A DNA stretch of 64,000 bases, from contig CAJUEW010000002.1 in NCBI GenBank assembly GCA_910585465.1, positions 124,001-188,000 on the forward strand, written 5' to 3'. The first letter of the stretch is position 1. Every line of letters starts with the position of its first letter. Positions 25,645 through 34,461 of this stretch are shown in pieces. Source of the DNA: an uncultured Lachnospiraceae bacterium. Its GTDB lineage: Bacteria; Bacillota; Clostridia; Lachnospirales; Lachnospiraceae. The position numbers and the translations under genes are program-made. The notes under the pieces are model-generated. The model saw nothing but the letters and a program-made list of their open reading frames with translations, searched no databases and was not told the origin of the DNA.

Positions 25645-26430
25645 ATGGCAAAATTTGTAACAATTGGTGAAAGATTATCAACAACAGCTCCGGCTGTGAA
25701 TAAGGCTTTCACAACAAGAGATCCGGAACCGATTATTCAGCGTGCAAAACAGCAGCTGGATGCTGGTGCTGTTTATCTTGACGTAAATATCGGACCGGCT
25801 GAGAATGACGGACCGGAACTGATGAAATGGGCAGTTCAGCTGCTTCAGAGCGAGTTTGACAATGTTCCTCTGGCTCTCGATACCGCCAACAAAGCAGCAA
25901 TTGAAGCAGGTATCTCTGTTTACAATCGTTCCAAAGGAAAACCGATTGTAAACTCCGCAGATGCAGCAGGAAGAATTGAATACATCGACCTTGCAGCAGC
26001 GAATGATGCCATTGTTATTGCTCTTTGCAACGGTGAAGGAATTGCAAAAGATAATGACGAGCGTATGATGTACTGCCAGACCATGCTGGAGAGAGGTATG
26101 GAGCATGGTATGGAGCCGACCGATCTGTGGTTTGATCCGTTATTCCTTGTTATCAAAGGTATGCAGGATAAGCAGATGCAGATTCTTGAGTGTATCAAGA
26201 TGATTTCTGACATGGAACTGAACTCTACAGGCGGACTTTCCAACAATTCCAACGGTATGCCGAAGCATATCCGTCCGATTATGGATTCCGCGATGGTTGC
26301 TATGTGTATGCAGTGCGGTCTGACTTCCGCAATCGTAAACCCGAACGATCTGCGTCTGATGGAGACGATCAAATCCTGTGATATTATCAAAAACAATACT
26401 TTATATGCAGATTCCTATCTGGAGATCTAA
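25645..26430 (+). CDS. acsE: Methyltetrahydrofolate:corrinoid/iron-sulfur protein methyltransferase
   Basis: Protein of 261 residues with the pterin-binding TIM barrel (dihydropteroate synthase-like). It moves the methyl group from methyl-THF to the cobalt of AcsCD. Recognised by AGAVYLDVNIGPAENDG, LALDTANKAAIEAGI, KPIVNSADAAG and GLSNNSNGMPKHIRP, which holds the conserved active-site asparagine region. Length and position after acsC match other acetogens. Ribosome site AAAGGAG. A 316-base gap then interrupts the locus. Confidence 0.95.
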   Translation: MAKFVTIGERLSTTAPAVNKAFTTRDPEPIIQRAKQQLDAGAVYLDVNIGPAENDGPELMKWAVQLLQSEFDNVPLALDTANKAAIEAGISVYNRSKGKPIVNSADAAGRIEYIDLAAANDAIVIALCNGEGIAKDNDERMMYCQTMLERGMEHGMEPTDLWFDPLFLVIKGMQDKQMQILECIKMISDMELNSTGGLSNNSNGMPKHIRPIMDSAMVAMCMQCGLTSAIVNPNDLRLMETIKSCDIIKNNTLYADSYLEI

Positions 26431-26453
26431 TCTTAGAACCAGGTAAGTGCTAT

Positions 26454-26486
26454 ACAATACTGCCGGTGTTTCACTGGCAGTATTGT
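26454..26486. other. Perfect 11-base hairpin after acsE; remainder of the 316-base gap empty
   Basis: ACAATACTGCC and GGCAGTATTGT flank an 11-base loop. No T-run follows directly (the next T-rich stretch starts about 14 bases on), so it is at best a weak terminator or attenuator. From 26487 to 26746 I see only AT-rich sequence and short frames without ribosome sites. Confidence 0.55.
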
Positions 26487-26746
26487 GCTATATGGAGGTT
26501 ATTATTTTGTTTTTCTTACAAGACAGTATCGTAACTTGAGTTTTCCCATTTTTTATTATGAAGGTCAAAAGCTCTTGCTGTCAAAAGCAGCATAGACAAG
26601 CTGTACAAAATTCCTATCGGACAACATGTTTTCCAGAAGGGATTCGTATGCATTTTTTCTCTATGCTTTCTGCGGGGATCTTTTAACCTTTATGAATTAC
26701 ATTTTGCGGAAGCTCAGGAGTTTTGTAACATATGGGAGAAGAAATT

Positions 26747-28678
26747 ATGCCGAACGTAACATTTAAATTTGAAGACGGTACTGCAACAGTTGTTGCGGTC
26801 ACTGCCGGAGAGAATCTGTTGGAGGTGGCGCGGAAAGCGAATGTAGCCATTGATGCACCTTGTTCAGGCAACGGTTCCTGCGGTAAATGTAGAGTAAAAT
26901 TTATCAGTGGTGAATTGGATACAGAAAAAACACGGCATATCTCAGAGAAGGAGTTCGCTGAAGGATGGAGGCTGTCCTGTGTCAGTACCATTACAGGAGA
27001 TGTGGAGGTTCTGGTGCCGGATATTGCATCTGCTTATAAGAGCAGAATGAAGGTGGCGGATTTAAGCTCAAAAGAAGAGATTGCTATTTTTGATAGAGCA
27101 AAAAAAGATGTAGAGGAATCCGGAATTGCATTTGAAAATGATTTTTCCACTGTAGAGCTGGCGATGGAGGAGCCGACTCTGGAGGATACAATGCCGGATA
27201 ATGAAAGGCTGATCTGGGCCATTCAGGCAGCCGCAAATGTGGAAAAGGTAAAACTGACCTATCAGGTGCTGAAAAAGCTTCCGGATGTACTCCGTGACAA
27301 TCAGTTCCACATTAATGCAGTATTAAAGAAAAACGGACATGGCGTACTGGTATATGATGTACTGCCGGCCGAGGATAAAAGAATATGTGGTCTGGCCATC
27401 GATATTGGCACCACAACCGTATCGGCAGTTATTCTGGATATGGAGACAGGAGAGCTTTTGGCAAAGGCATCTGCCGGAAACGGACAGATTCGTTACGGTG
27501 CGGATGTGATTAACCGTATTATCGAATCCAGAAAAGAAGGCGGAGAGAGGAAGCTTCAAAAAGCCATTATTGAAGAGACGATTAATCCGATGATTGACAA
27601 TATGTGCCGCGCGGCAAAGATTCACGGAAGCAGAATTTATCATATGTGTGTGGCATCCAATACGACTATGAACCACCTGTTTGCAGGTGTCAATGCGGAT
27701 CCGCTCCGTATGGAGCCGTATATTCCGGCATTTTTTGAGACAGATAATCTGAATGCTTATGATCTGGGTATTCATGTACACCCGGATGCAAGGATTGTCA
27801 TTGCTCCGAATATCGGAAGCTATGTGGGAGGCGATATTACGGCCGGAACACTGGTCAGCATGATCTGGAATAAGCCGGAGTTCAACCTGTTTATTGATCT
27901 TGGTACAAACGGAGAGATTGTATTCGGTAATTCTGACTTTATGATGAGCTGTGCATGTTCTGCAGGACCGGCCTTTGAGGGCGGAGATATTAGCTGCGGC
28001 ATGCGGGCCACAGACGGAGCCATCGAGGCATGTACCATTGACGCAGAGACTATGGAGCCCACATTCACCATTGTAGGAAGCGAAGGGCAGAAGCCGGTAG
28101 GCTTATGCGGTTCCGGTATTATTGATGTAATTGCAGAGCTGTTCCGCTGCGGTATTATCAGTCCAAAAGGAAAGTTTATCCGGGAAGGCAGGAGAGTGCG
28201 TCATGATCAGTATGGAATCGGAAGCTATGTGCTTGCGTTTCAGGAAGACGCAGCCGGACATAAGGATGTTGTCATTAATGAAGTGGATATTGATAATTTC
28301 ATCCGCGCGAAGGGTGCTATCTTCTCTGCTGTCTGCACGATGATCCGTTCTCTGGACTTTGATGTGTCCATGATTGAGAATGTATATGTTGCCGGGGGAA
28401 TCGGAAGCGGTATTAATATGCGCAATGCGGTCGTTATCGGCATGTTCCCGGATATTGAACTTGAAAAATTTCATTATATCGGCAACTCCTCTTTGACCGG
28501 AGCCTATAACATGGTATTATCCAGACAGGCTGAGGAGAAGGTATATGATCTTGCCCACAATATGACCTATATGGAGCTGAGTACCGATCCAAGCTATATG
28601 GATGAATTTGTAGCAGCATGCTTCCTGCCTCACACGAATACTGCACTTTTCCCAAGTGTGACACAGGAGGTTGTATAG
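26747..28678 (+). CDS. acsV: Corrinoid activation protein (ferredoxin plus RACE domains)
   Basis: Protein of 643 residues that reduces inactive Co(II) corrinoid back to Co(I) using ATP. The N-terminal [2Fe-2S] ferredoxin domain has Cys39, Cys45, Cys48 and Cys78 (APCSGNGSCGKC ... LSCVS). The large C-terminal ASKHA-type domain (DUF4445) shows LAIDIGTTTVSAVIL, FLFIDLGTNGEIVF-like sequence (NLFIDLGTNGEIV), CGSGIID and YVAGGIGSGI. In the Wood-Ljungdahl context the target is AcsCD. Start ATG 26747 is preferred over ATG 26732 because GGGAGAAG precedes it at ideal spacing. Confidence 0.9.
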   Translation: MPNVTFKFEDGTATVVAVTAGENLLEVARKANVAIDAPCSGNGSCGKCRVKFISGELDTEKTRHISEKEFAEGWRLSCVSTITGDVEVLVPDIASAYKSRMKVADLSSKEEIAIFDRAKKDVEESGIAFENDFSTVELAMEEPTLEDTMPDNERLIWAIQAAANVEKVKLTYQVLKKLPDVLRDNQFHINAVLKKNGHGVLVYDVLPAEDKRICGLAIDIGTTTVSAVILDMETGELLAKASAGNGQIRYGADVINRIIESRKEGGERKLQKAIIEETINPMIDNMCRAAKIHGSRIYHMCVASNTTMNHLFAGVNADPLRMEPYIPAFFETDNLNAYDLGIHVHPDARIVIAPNIGSYVGGDITAGTLVSMIWNKPEFNLFIDLGTNGEIVFGNSDFMMSCACSAGPAFEGGDISCGMRATDGAIEACTIDAETMEPTFTIVGSEGQKPVGLCGSGIIDVIAELFRCGIISPKGKFIREGRRVRHDQYGIGSYVLAFQEDAAGHKDVVINEVDIDNFIRAKGAIFSAVCTMIRSLDFDVSMIENVYVAGGIGSGINMRNAVVIGMFPDIELEKFHYIGNSSLTGAYNMVLSRQAEEKVYDLAHNMTYMELSTDPSYMDEFVAACFLPHTNTALFPSVTQEVV

Positions 28679-29320
28679 ATGGAAATAGAAAACCACAAGG
28701 AAGAAGTGCCCTTTGAACATTATCTGGAAAAATATCAGACCTTGAATCCGGAGGAAGCGGCACAAAGATTGAACATATTGTATGATGCAATAGCACAGAA
28801 GTTTCAGCTCCGTTTTATGGGACATTTGTATGAGGTGGATTATCCTGAATTTGATGTCCGTACGCTGGATAAAAGGAGCAGCCATAAGGACGTTCTGACA
28901 GACAGTCTGCCGGCAAAAACCTTCCTTCTGCGGTATTTGCTGGAGGGACAGTATGTACAGGGCACCGGAAGGTTTATAACTTTCCGTGAGGTGCCGACTT
29001 ACGGGGAGCTGTATATTCAGCCCTTTACGGGAAGATGTATAAAACGGCTGACTTACGGCTTCGGATATAAGCTGAAGGCTTTTTCTGAGGCCATGGAGAA
29101 AATTCCCGGAGCGGCCAGAATACCCATGGGGGATACGGCGTACGAGTTCGAGCTGATTAACGGTTATTATATGCGTTTTATTTTCTGGGAAGGGGATGAA
29201 GAATTTCCGCCTTCGGCTCAGATTCTGTACAGTGATAATTTTCAGTTTGGATTTCATGCAGAGGATATGGTAGTGGCAGGAGACCTGTCTATTACAACCG
29301 TAAAAAATCTGTGTGCATAA
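28679..29320 (+). CDS. DUF3786-family protein in the Wood-Ljungdahl locus
   Basis: Protein of 213 residues that I assign to DUF3786, a family of unknown function seen beside corrinoid and Wood-Ljungdahl genes. There is no signal peptide or membrane helix. The C-terminal part holds KAFSEAMEKIPGAARIPMGDTA and FPPSAQILYSDNFQFGFHAEDMVVAGD, an alpha/beta pattern. Few cysteines occur (one in GRCIKR, one at the end), so it is probably not an Fe-S protein. The ATG follows the acsV stop directly (TAGATG), which implies tight coupling and a role in corrinoid-protein or methyltransferase function. No known reaction is claimed. Confidence 0.75.
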   Translation: MEIENHKEEVPFEHYLEKYQTLNPEEAAQRLNILYDAIAQKFQLRFMGHLYEVDYPEFDVRTLDKRSSHKDVLTDSLPAKTFLLRYLLEGQYVQGTGRFITFREVPTYGELYIQPFTGRCIKRLTYGFGYKLKAFSEAMEKIPGAARIPMGDTAYEFELINGYYMRFIFWEGDEEFPPSAQILYSDNFQFGFHAEDMVVAGDLSITTVKNLCA

Positions 29321-29344
29321 TCAGGACATGATACAATATGTATG

Positions 29345-29373
29345 ATGTCAAAAATTTGTCAATGATATATAAT
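29345..29373 (+). promoter_or_regulatory. Probable promoter of fhs-fchA-folD
   Basis: ATGTCA (29345-29350) and TATAAT (29368-29373) with a 17-base spacer. Transcription would begin near 29380, leaving a leader of about 100 bases before fhs. Confidence 0.55.
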
Positions 29374-29384
29374 ACAGTTATGTT

Positions 29385-29405
29385 CAAAGGAATAATATTC
29401 CTTTG
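29385..29405. promoter_or_regulatory. 21-base perfect palindrome at the start of the fhs leader
   Basis: CAAAGGAATA-A-TATTCCTTTG has perfect 10-base arms around one base, starting about five bases after the expected transcription start. This position fits a repressor operator; as RNA it would need a larger loop. The rest of the leader (29421-29460) can fold GCGC-AAA-GCGC and CCT..GGG..CCC..AGG stems. Confidence 0.6.
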
Positions 29406-29481
29406 TTAAAAAATAAACAAATGCGCAAAGCGCGAAGCCTTAGGGGGAGATTACCCGAGGGGAGAGAAAGGAGTAATTCTT

Positions 29482-31170
29482 ATGGGATTCAAATCTGACA
29501 TTGAGATCGCACAGGAATGTGAGATGAGGCCGATTACCGAGATCGCAGCCAAAGCAGGTATCGATGACAAGTATCTGGAGCAGTACGGAAAGTACAAAGC
29601 AAAAATTGACTACAATTTATTAAAAGAGTCTGACGCTCCGAACGGGAAACTGATTTTGGTAACGGCTATCAACCCGACTCCGGCAGGAGAAGGAAAGACT
29701 ACTACTACTGTAGGTCTTGCAGATGGTATGCAGAAGCTCGGCAAGAAGGTTATGGTAGCACTTCGTGAGCCGTCCCTTGGACCTGTATTCGGTGTAAAAG
29801 GCGGAGCAGCAGGCGGCGGATATGCACAGGTAGTTCCTATGGAGGATATCAATCTTCACTTTACCGGTGATTTCCATGCAATCGGCGCAGCAAACAACCT
29901 TCTGGCAGCAATGATTGACAACCATATCTTCCAGGGCAATGCGCTGAACATTGACCCGAGAAAGATTACCTGGAGAAGATGTGTGGATATGAATGACCGT
30001 CAGCTTCGTAACGTAGTGGACGGACTCGGCGGAAAGACCAACGGAATGCCCAGAGAGGACGGCTATGATATCACAGTGGCATCCGAGATTATGGCAGTTC
30101 TGTGTCTGGCAAGCGACATTACAGATCTGAAGAAGAGACTTGCAAGAATTATCATCGGCTATACATATGGCAAGGTAGCTGAGCAGAAGCCGGTTACCGC
30201 AGGTGATCTGCATGCAGAGGGCGCTATGGCAGCGCTTTTGAAGGATGCTCTGAAACCGAACCTGGTTCAGACTCTGGAAGGCGTGCCGGCAATCGTTCAC
30301 GGCGGACCGTTCGCTAATATCGCTCATGGATGCAACTCTGTAACCGCTACTAAGATGGCTCTGAAATTATCTGATTACACTATCACAGAGGCAGGCTTCG
30401 GTGCTGACCTCGGCGCAGAGAAATTCCTGGATATCAAATGCCGTATGGCTGGTCTGAAGCCAAACGCAGTTGTTATTGTAGCTACTGTACGCGCTCTGAA
30501 ATACAACGGCGGCGTTGCAAAGGCTGATTTGAATAACGAAAATCTGGAAGCGCTTGAAAAAGGTCTTCCGAACCTGTTAAAGCATGTAAGCAATATCACA
30601 AATGTATACAAGCTTCCATGTGTGGTTGCAATTAATGCATTCCCGACCGATACCAAGGCAGAGCTTGATCTGGTAGAGGCAAAATGTAAAGAGCTGGGCG
30701 TTAATGTTGCTTTGTCCGAAGTATGGGCTAAAGGCGGAGAAGGCGGCGTGAAGCTGGCAGAAGAAGTGATTCGTCTGTGTGAGCTGCCGAATGATTTCAC
30801 TTATTCCTATGAGCTGGAAGGCACCTCTATTGAAGATAAGCTGAATGCAATTGTTCAGAAGATTTACGGCGGAAGCAAGGTTGTTCTGACTGCAAATGCT
30901 CAGAAACAGGCAAAAGAACTGGAGGCTTTAGGATTCAGCAACTGCCCGATCTGTGTTGCTAAGACTCAGTACAGCTTAACAGATGATCAGACCAAGCTTG
31001 GCGCTCCGACCGGATTTGAGGTAACCGTGCGTAATCTGAAGATCTCCGCGGGAGCAGGCTTTATCGTTGCACTGACAGGCGAGATTATGACGATGCCAGG
31101 TCTTCCGAAGGTTCCGGCTGCTGAAAGAATTGATGTGGACGAGACCGGTAAGATTACGGGACTGTTCTAA
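29482..31170 (+). CDS. fhs: Formate-tetrahydrofolate ligase
   Basis: Protein of 562 residues (family about 556). It makes 10-formyl-THF from formate, THF and ATP, the entry step of the methyl branch. The P-loop is [40 protein letters not shown] is the family signature, and [11 protein letters not shown] follows. First gene of an fhs-fchA-folD operon with its own promoter; the ribosome site is AGAAAGGAG. A later conserved stretch GAPTGFEV lies near the C-terminus. No sign of damage. Confidence 0.97.
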   Translation: MGFKSDIEIAQECEMRPITEIAAKAGIDDKYLEQYGKYKAKIDYNLLKESDAPNGKLILVTAINPTPAGEGKTTTTVGLADGMQKLGKKVMVALREPSLGPVFGVKGGAAGGGYAQVVPMEDINLHFTGDFHAIGAANNLLAAMIDNHIFQGNALNIDPRKITWRRCVDMNDRQLRNVVDGLGGKTNGMPREDGYDITVASEIMAVLCLASDITDLKKRLARIIIGYTYGKVAEQKPVTAGDLHAEGAMAALLKDALKPNLVQTLEGVPAIVHGGPFANIAHGCNSVTATKMALKLSDYTITEAGFGADLGAEKFLDIKCRMAGLKPNAVVIVATVRALKYNGGVAKADLNNENLEALEKGLPNLLKHVSNITNVYKLPCVVAINAFPTDTKAELDLVEAKCKELGVNVALSEVWAKGGEGGVKLAEEVIRLCELPNDFTYSYELEGTSIEDKLNAIVQKIYGGSKVVLTANAQKQAKELEALGFSNCPICVAKTQYSLTDDQTKLGAPTGFEVTVRNLKISAGAGFIVALTGEIMTMPGLPKVPAAERIDVDETGKITGLF

Positions 31171-31201
31171 GAGAAGAGAAATAGTAATGATATAGGGGCA
31201 G

Positions 31202-31225
31202 GCAGGGAACAATGGTGTTCCCTGC
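31202..31225. other. Perfect 10-base hairpin between fhs and fchA
   Basis: GCAGGGAACA-ATGG-TGTTCCCTGC, in the 80-base gap. No T-run follows, so it is not a terminator; it may be a processing or stabilising element between the two cistrons. Confidence 0.55.
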
Positions 31226-31250
31226 TCGCTGTCATGCATGGAGGTAATAT

Positions 31251-31880
31251 ATGGGATTCACAAAAGGTACTTGTGAAGAATTTGTAGATGTTCTGGCATC
31301 AAAGGCTCCGGTTCCGGGCGGCGGCGGCGCATCCGCACTGGTCGGCGCTGTTGGTATGGCGCTTGGCAATATGGTTGGAAGCCTGACGGTAGGAAAGAAA
31401 AAATATGCAGACGTGGAGGCTGATATCGTTGCTCTGAAAGAGAAAGCAACTGCTCTTCAGGCTGATTTCCTTCGTCTGGTAGAGGCTGATGCGGAAGCAT
31501 TCGAGCCGCTTGCAAAAGCATATGGCATGCCGAAGGAGACAGAAGAGGAAAAGGCAGAGAAAGCACGTGTAATGGCAGTTGTATTGAAGGATGCCTGTGC
31601 GGTTCCCATGGAAATTATGGAAAAATGCTGTGAGGCGATTGATGTTATTGAGGAGTTTGCAGCAAAAGGCTCTGCTCTGGCGATCTCTGACGCAGGTGTG
31701 GGCGTGACCTTCTGTAAGGCAGCGCTTCTGGGTGCTTCCCTGAACGTGTTCATCAATACGAAATCAATGGCTGATAAAGAATATGCAGCGTCCCTGAATG
31801 AAAAAGCGGATAAAATGATCGCAGATTACAGCAAAAAGGCAGATGAGATTTTTGCCGCAGTCAATGGAAGACTCAGATAG
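31251..31880 (+). CDS. fchA: Methenyltetrahydrofolate cyclohydrolase, FchA type
   Basis: Protein of 209 residues of the formiminotransferase-cyclodeaminase fold. It converts 10-formyl-THF to 5,10-methenyl-THF. The family start FVDVLASKAPVPGGGGASALVGAVG, seen in two adjoining stretches, is present, as is KKYADVEADI. It is co-transcribed with fhs and folD, in reaction order. FolD often also has this activity, so the step may be covered twice. Ribosome site GGAGGT. Confidence 0.93.
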   Translation: MGFTKGTCEEFVDVLASKAPVPGGGGASALVGAVGMALGNMVGSLTVGKKKYADVEADIVALKEKATALQADFLRLVEADAEAFEPLAKAYGMPKETEEEKAEKARVMAVVLKDACAVPMEIMEKCCEAIDVIEEFAAKGSALAISDAGVGVTFCKAALLGASLNVFINTKSMADKEYAASLNEKADKMIADYSKKADEIFAAVNGRLR

Positions 31881-31898
31881 AGGAGGAGAGCAACAAAT

Positions 31899-32750
31899 AT
31901 GGCAAAACAGCTGTTAGGAAAAGAAGTAACTGCCGCACTGAATGAAAGAATCAAGGCAGATGTGGCAACCCTGAATGCAAAGGGAATCAAGCCGACTCTC
32001 GGAATTATCCGTGTAGGCGAAAGACCGGATGACCTCTCCTATGAAAGAGGAGCAACCAAACGCTGCGAAACGCTCGGAGTAGAATATAAAAAATATCTGC
32101 TTCCGGCGGATGTGACTCAGGAAGAGCTTCTGAAGGTAGTGGATGAGGTAAATAATGATGACAATATTCATGGAGTGCTGATGTTCCGGCCTCTTCCGAA
32201 GCATATTAATCAGACCGTTGTTGAGAACGCGCTTGCTGCTGAGAAGGATGTGGACTGCCAGACGGATGCATCCCTTGGAGGTGTATTCACAGGAAAGAAG
32301 GTAGGCTTCCCTCCGTGTACTCCTCAGGCATGTATGGAGATTCTGGATCATTACGGGATTGACTGCACCGGCAAGAAGGCGGTGGTTATTGGCCGCTCTC
32401 TCGTTGTAGGAAAACCTGCTGCAATGATGCTGATCAAGAAGAATGCAACGGTTACTATATGCCATACCAGAACCATTGATATGCCGTCAGTTGCAAGAGA
32501 GGCAGAAATCCTGATTGTAGCGGCAGGACGCGCAGGTGTTGTTGGTGCTGAGTATGTATCTGCAGGACAGACAGTGATTGATGTAGGTATCAATGTAAAC
32601 GAGGAAGGCAAGCTTTGCGGTGATGTGGATTATGCTGCGGTGGAGCCGATTGTGGATGCAATTACTCCGGTTCCGGGCGGTGTTGGAAGTGTGACTACTT
32701 CTGTTCTGGTTGGACATGTGGTGGAAGCGGCTATGAGAAAGTTTGCATAA
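31899..32750 (+). CDS. folD: Methylenetetrahydrofolate dehydrogenase/cyclohydrolase
   Basis: Protein of 283 residues that reduces methenyl-THF to methylene-THF with NAD(P)H. Family features: LGIIRVGERPDDLSYERGATKRC (the active-site Tyr and Lys lie in SYERGATK), VLMFRPLPKHI, the Rossmann motif VVIGRSLVVGKPAAMML and the terminal PVPGGVGSVTTSVLVGH. The usual KDVDGF segment reads KDVDCQT here, so the folate-contacting glycine is replaced. With fchA adjacent, the cyclohydrolase activity may be dispensable. Last gene of the operon, followed by a terminator. Confidence 0.93.
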   Translation: MAKQLLGKEVTAALNERIKADVATLNAKGIKPTLGIIRVGERPDDLSYERGATKRCETLGVEYKKYLLPADVTQEELLKVVDEVNNDDNIHGVLMFRPLPKHINQTVVENALAAEKDVDCQTDASLGGVFTGKKVGFPPCTPQACMEILDHYGIDCTGKKAVVIGRSLVVGKPAAMMLIKKNATVTICHTRTIDMPSVAREAEILIVAAGRAGVVGAEYVSAGQTVIDVGINVNEEGKLCGDVDYAAVEPIVDAITPVPGGVGSVTTSVLVGHVVEAAMRKFA

Positions 32751-32770
32751 GCTGATATTGTAAATATTAC

Positions 32771-32810
32771 GGAAGCTCTGTACTTTTTAATGTACAGGGC
32801 TTCTTTTTTG
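32771..32810 (+). terminator. Terminator after folD
   Basis: GAAGCTCTGTAC pairs with GTACAGGGCTTC (one G-T position), followed by TTTTTTG. It closes the Wood-Ljungdahl locus. Confidence 0.9.
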
Positions 32811-32817
32811 CATTCAG

Positions 32818-32846
32818 TTGACAGAAAATACGGTTTTTCGTACAAT
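32818..32846 (+). promoter_or_regulatory. Sigma-A-type promoter of the PucR operon
   Basis: Perfect TTGACA at 32818-32823, a 17-base spacer and TACAAT at 32841-32846, about 90 bases before the pucR-like gene. Confidence 0.8.
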
Positions 32847-32934
32847 GTGTATAAAGGACAGCCGTGCCGGAAGGGACGAAGCATTTATGCTTTTATGAGG
32901 ATGAAAAAAAGAGTACGGCGAAAGAGGTGACATC

Positions 32935-34461
32935 ATGAGAATCAGCATGCAGATTCTGGCAGATCGTCTGCGTCAGAACTATCCGGACTGTCAGTTGGGG
33001 AATATGTCAGAGGAAATGAATCTAAAGCGTCCGCTTTTTTACCAGAATGGTACAGATTTAAAAAAAAATAAAGTATATATTGCACGGGAAGCTGATGTAA
33101 CAGAGCTTTTGCTGGCCCATCATGGAGATAATCTGATTCTGGTTGTGGGCACAGAGCTCTTTTCTCCCCAGAAGCCGCTGCAGGGAGTCTGTTTTTTTCC
33201 GGAGAGCAGCAATCCGGAAGGGCTGTTTAATGCTGTACAGAGGATTTTTGATACATATGATGCATGGGATGAAAGAATGCAGAACCTGGCGTTTTCTGAG
33301 AGGACCCTGAAAACGCTTCTGGATGCGTCACACCGGATTTTTCACAATCCAATTATGGTCAGCACGACGGAAGGGTTTATCATTGATTACAGTACTTTGA
33401 TGGATACGATGCCGGAATTTCAGGATATTCTGCAGCACAATCAGGTAACCGTATATACAGATGAGGAGCATTCCAGGGCGGCATCAGAGGTGCAGTATTA
33501 TCAGGATCCGGTAACTCAGAAAAATAATCTGTTTGTAGATATTTATGATAAAAACAGAAATACCTATCGGGTAATTATTGTTGAGGCAGCAAGAAAACTG
33601 AAAGTTTATGATGAATATTTGCTTCTGCATCTGGCAAAATATGTTCAGCAGATGCTGGAAAAATATACCGTGCTGCAGTCTGATATCAGTTATACGCTGG
33701 ATCGTCTTCTGTCCAACATTCTGACGGACGAAAATATAGATGCATCCTCTCTGGAGCACAGATTTGAAAGCTTTCACTGGAAGGAGGCTCATACTTATTT
33801 CTGCATGAATATTCATGTATCCACAATAGATCGTCAGAATCTGACTGTGGTTCGTTTTATCTGTAACCGGATTGAGAGTCTGATGAAAGGAAGCTGTGCG
33901 TTTTTGCTGGATGAGAATATTGTGGTCTATGTAAATCTTTATTATTACGGGAAGCCGCTTGAGGAGGCATTGAAGACAGTGGCCGGGTTTTTAAGGGACA
34001 GCTATCTGAAAGCCGGAATCAGCTATGAATTTGCAGGTCTGCAGTCGTTAAAGCAGTATTATCTTCAGTCCAGAATTGCTTTAGAGCAAGGATTAAGACA
34101 TTATCCCCTCCGCTGGGTAAACCGGTTTGAGGATATTGCTCTGGACTATCTGATGGGGAAATGTACAGAGAAGCTGGAGCCGGAGGCTGTCTGCAGCCGG
34201 GCCGTGCTGACGCTCAGAAATTATGATGCAGAACATAAAACAGAGTATTATGTTACGCTTCACACTTACATTACCTGCCAGATGAATGCGGTAAAAGCGG
34301 CAAAGGCTCTATTTATACACAGAAGTACCTTCCTGTACCGGATGGCGCATATGAAAGAGCTTGTCCATATTGATTTGGAGGACCCGGATCAGCTTCTGTA
34401 CCTTCTGCTGACCTATAAGCTTTTGGAAAGGGAGGACGGTGAAAAAGGGGTTGAGGAATAA
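32935..34461 (+). CDS. PucR/CdaR-family transcriptional regulator
   Basis: Protein of 508 residues. The C-terminal helix-turn-helix is recognised in TYITCQMNAVKAAKALFIHRSTFLYRM, read as two adjoining stretches, followed by LEDPDQLLYLLLTYKLL, the PucR end signature. The N-terminal part resembles the purine-catabolism regulatory domain in position, and a middle GGDEF-like region carries no catalytic motif. These regulators usually sense a nitrogen or carbon metabolite. It sits right after the folD terminator and opens a chain of overlapping genes (next start at 34439), so it may be tied to envelope signalling or may control the adjacent Wood-Ljungdahl genes; neither is shown. Confidence 0.88.
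   Translation: MRISMQILADRLRQNYPDCQLGNMSEEMNLKRPLFYQNGTDLKKNKVYIAREADVTELLLAHHGDNLILVVGTELFSPQKPLQGVCFFPESSNPEGLFNAVQRIFDTYDAWDERMQNLAFSERTLKTLLDASHRIFHNPIMVSTTEGFIIDYSTLMDTMPEFQDILQHNQVTVYTDEEHSRAASEVQYYQDPVTQKNNLFVDIYDKNRNTYRVIIVEAARKLKVYDEYLLLHLAKYVQQMLEKYTVLQSDISYTLDRLLSNILTDENIDASSLEHRFESFHWKEAHTYFCMNIHVSTIDRQNLTVVRFICNRIESLMKGSCAFLLDENIVVYVNLYYYGKPLEEALKTVAGFLRDSYLKAGISYEFAGLQSLKQYYLQSRIALEQGLRHYPLRWVNRFEDIALDYLMGKCTEKLEPEAVCSRAVLTLRNYDAEHKTEYYVTLHTYITCQMNAVKAAKALFIHRSTFLYRMAHMKELVHIDLEDPDQLLYLLLTYKLLEREDGEKGVEE

Noticed and set aside
26559..26687. Possible 43-codon gene between acsE and acsV
   Set aside because: No ribosome site, unusual composition and no recognisable feature.
29374..29481. 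ZTP or THF riboswitch in the fhs leader
   Set aside because: The conserved pfl-motif CCGCCUGGGC element and the THF riboswitch core are not present; only short stems and a palindrome are seen.
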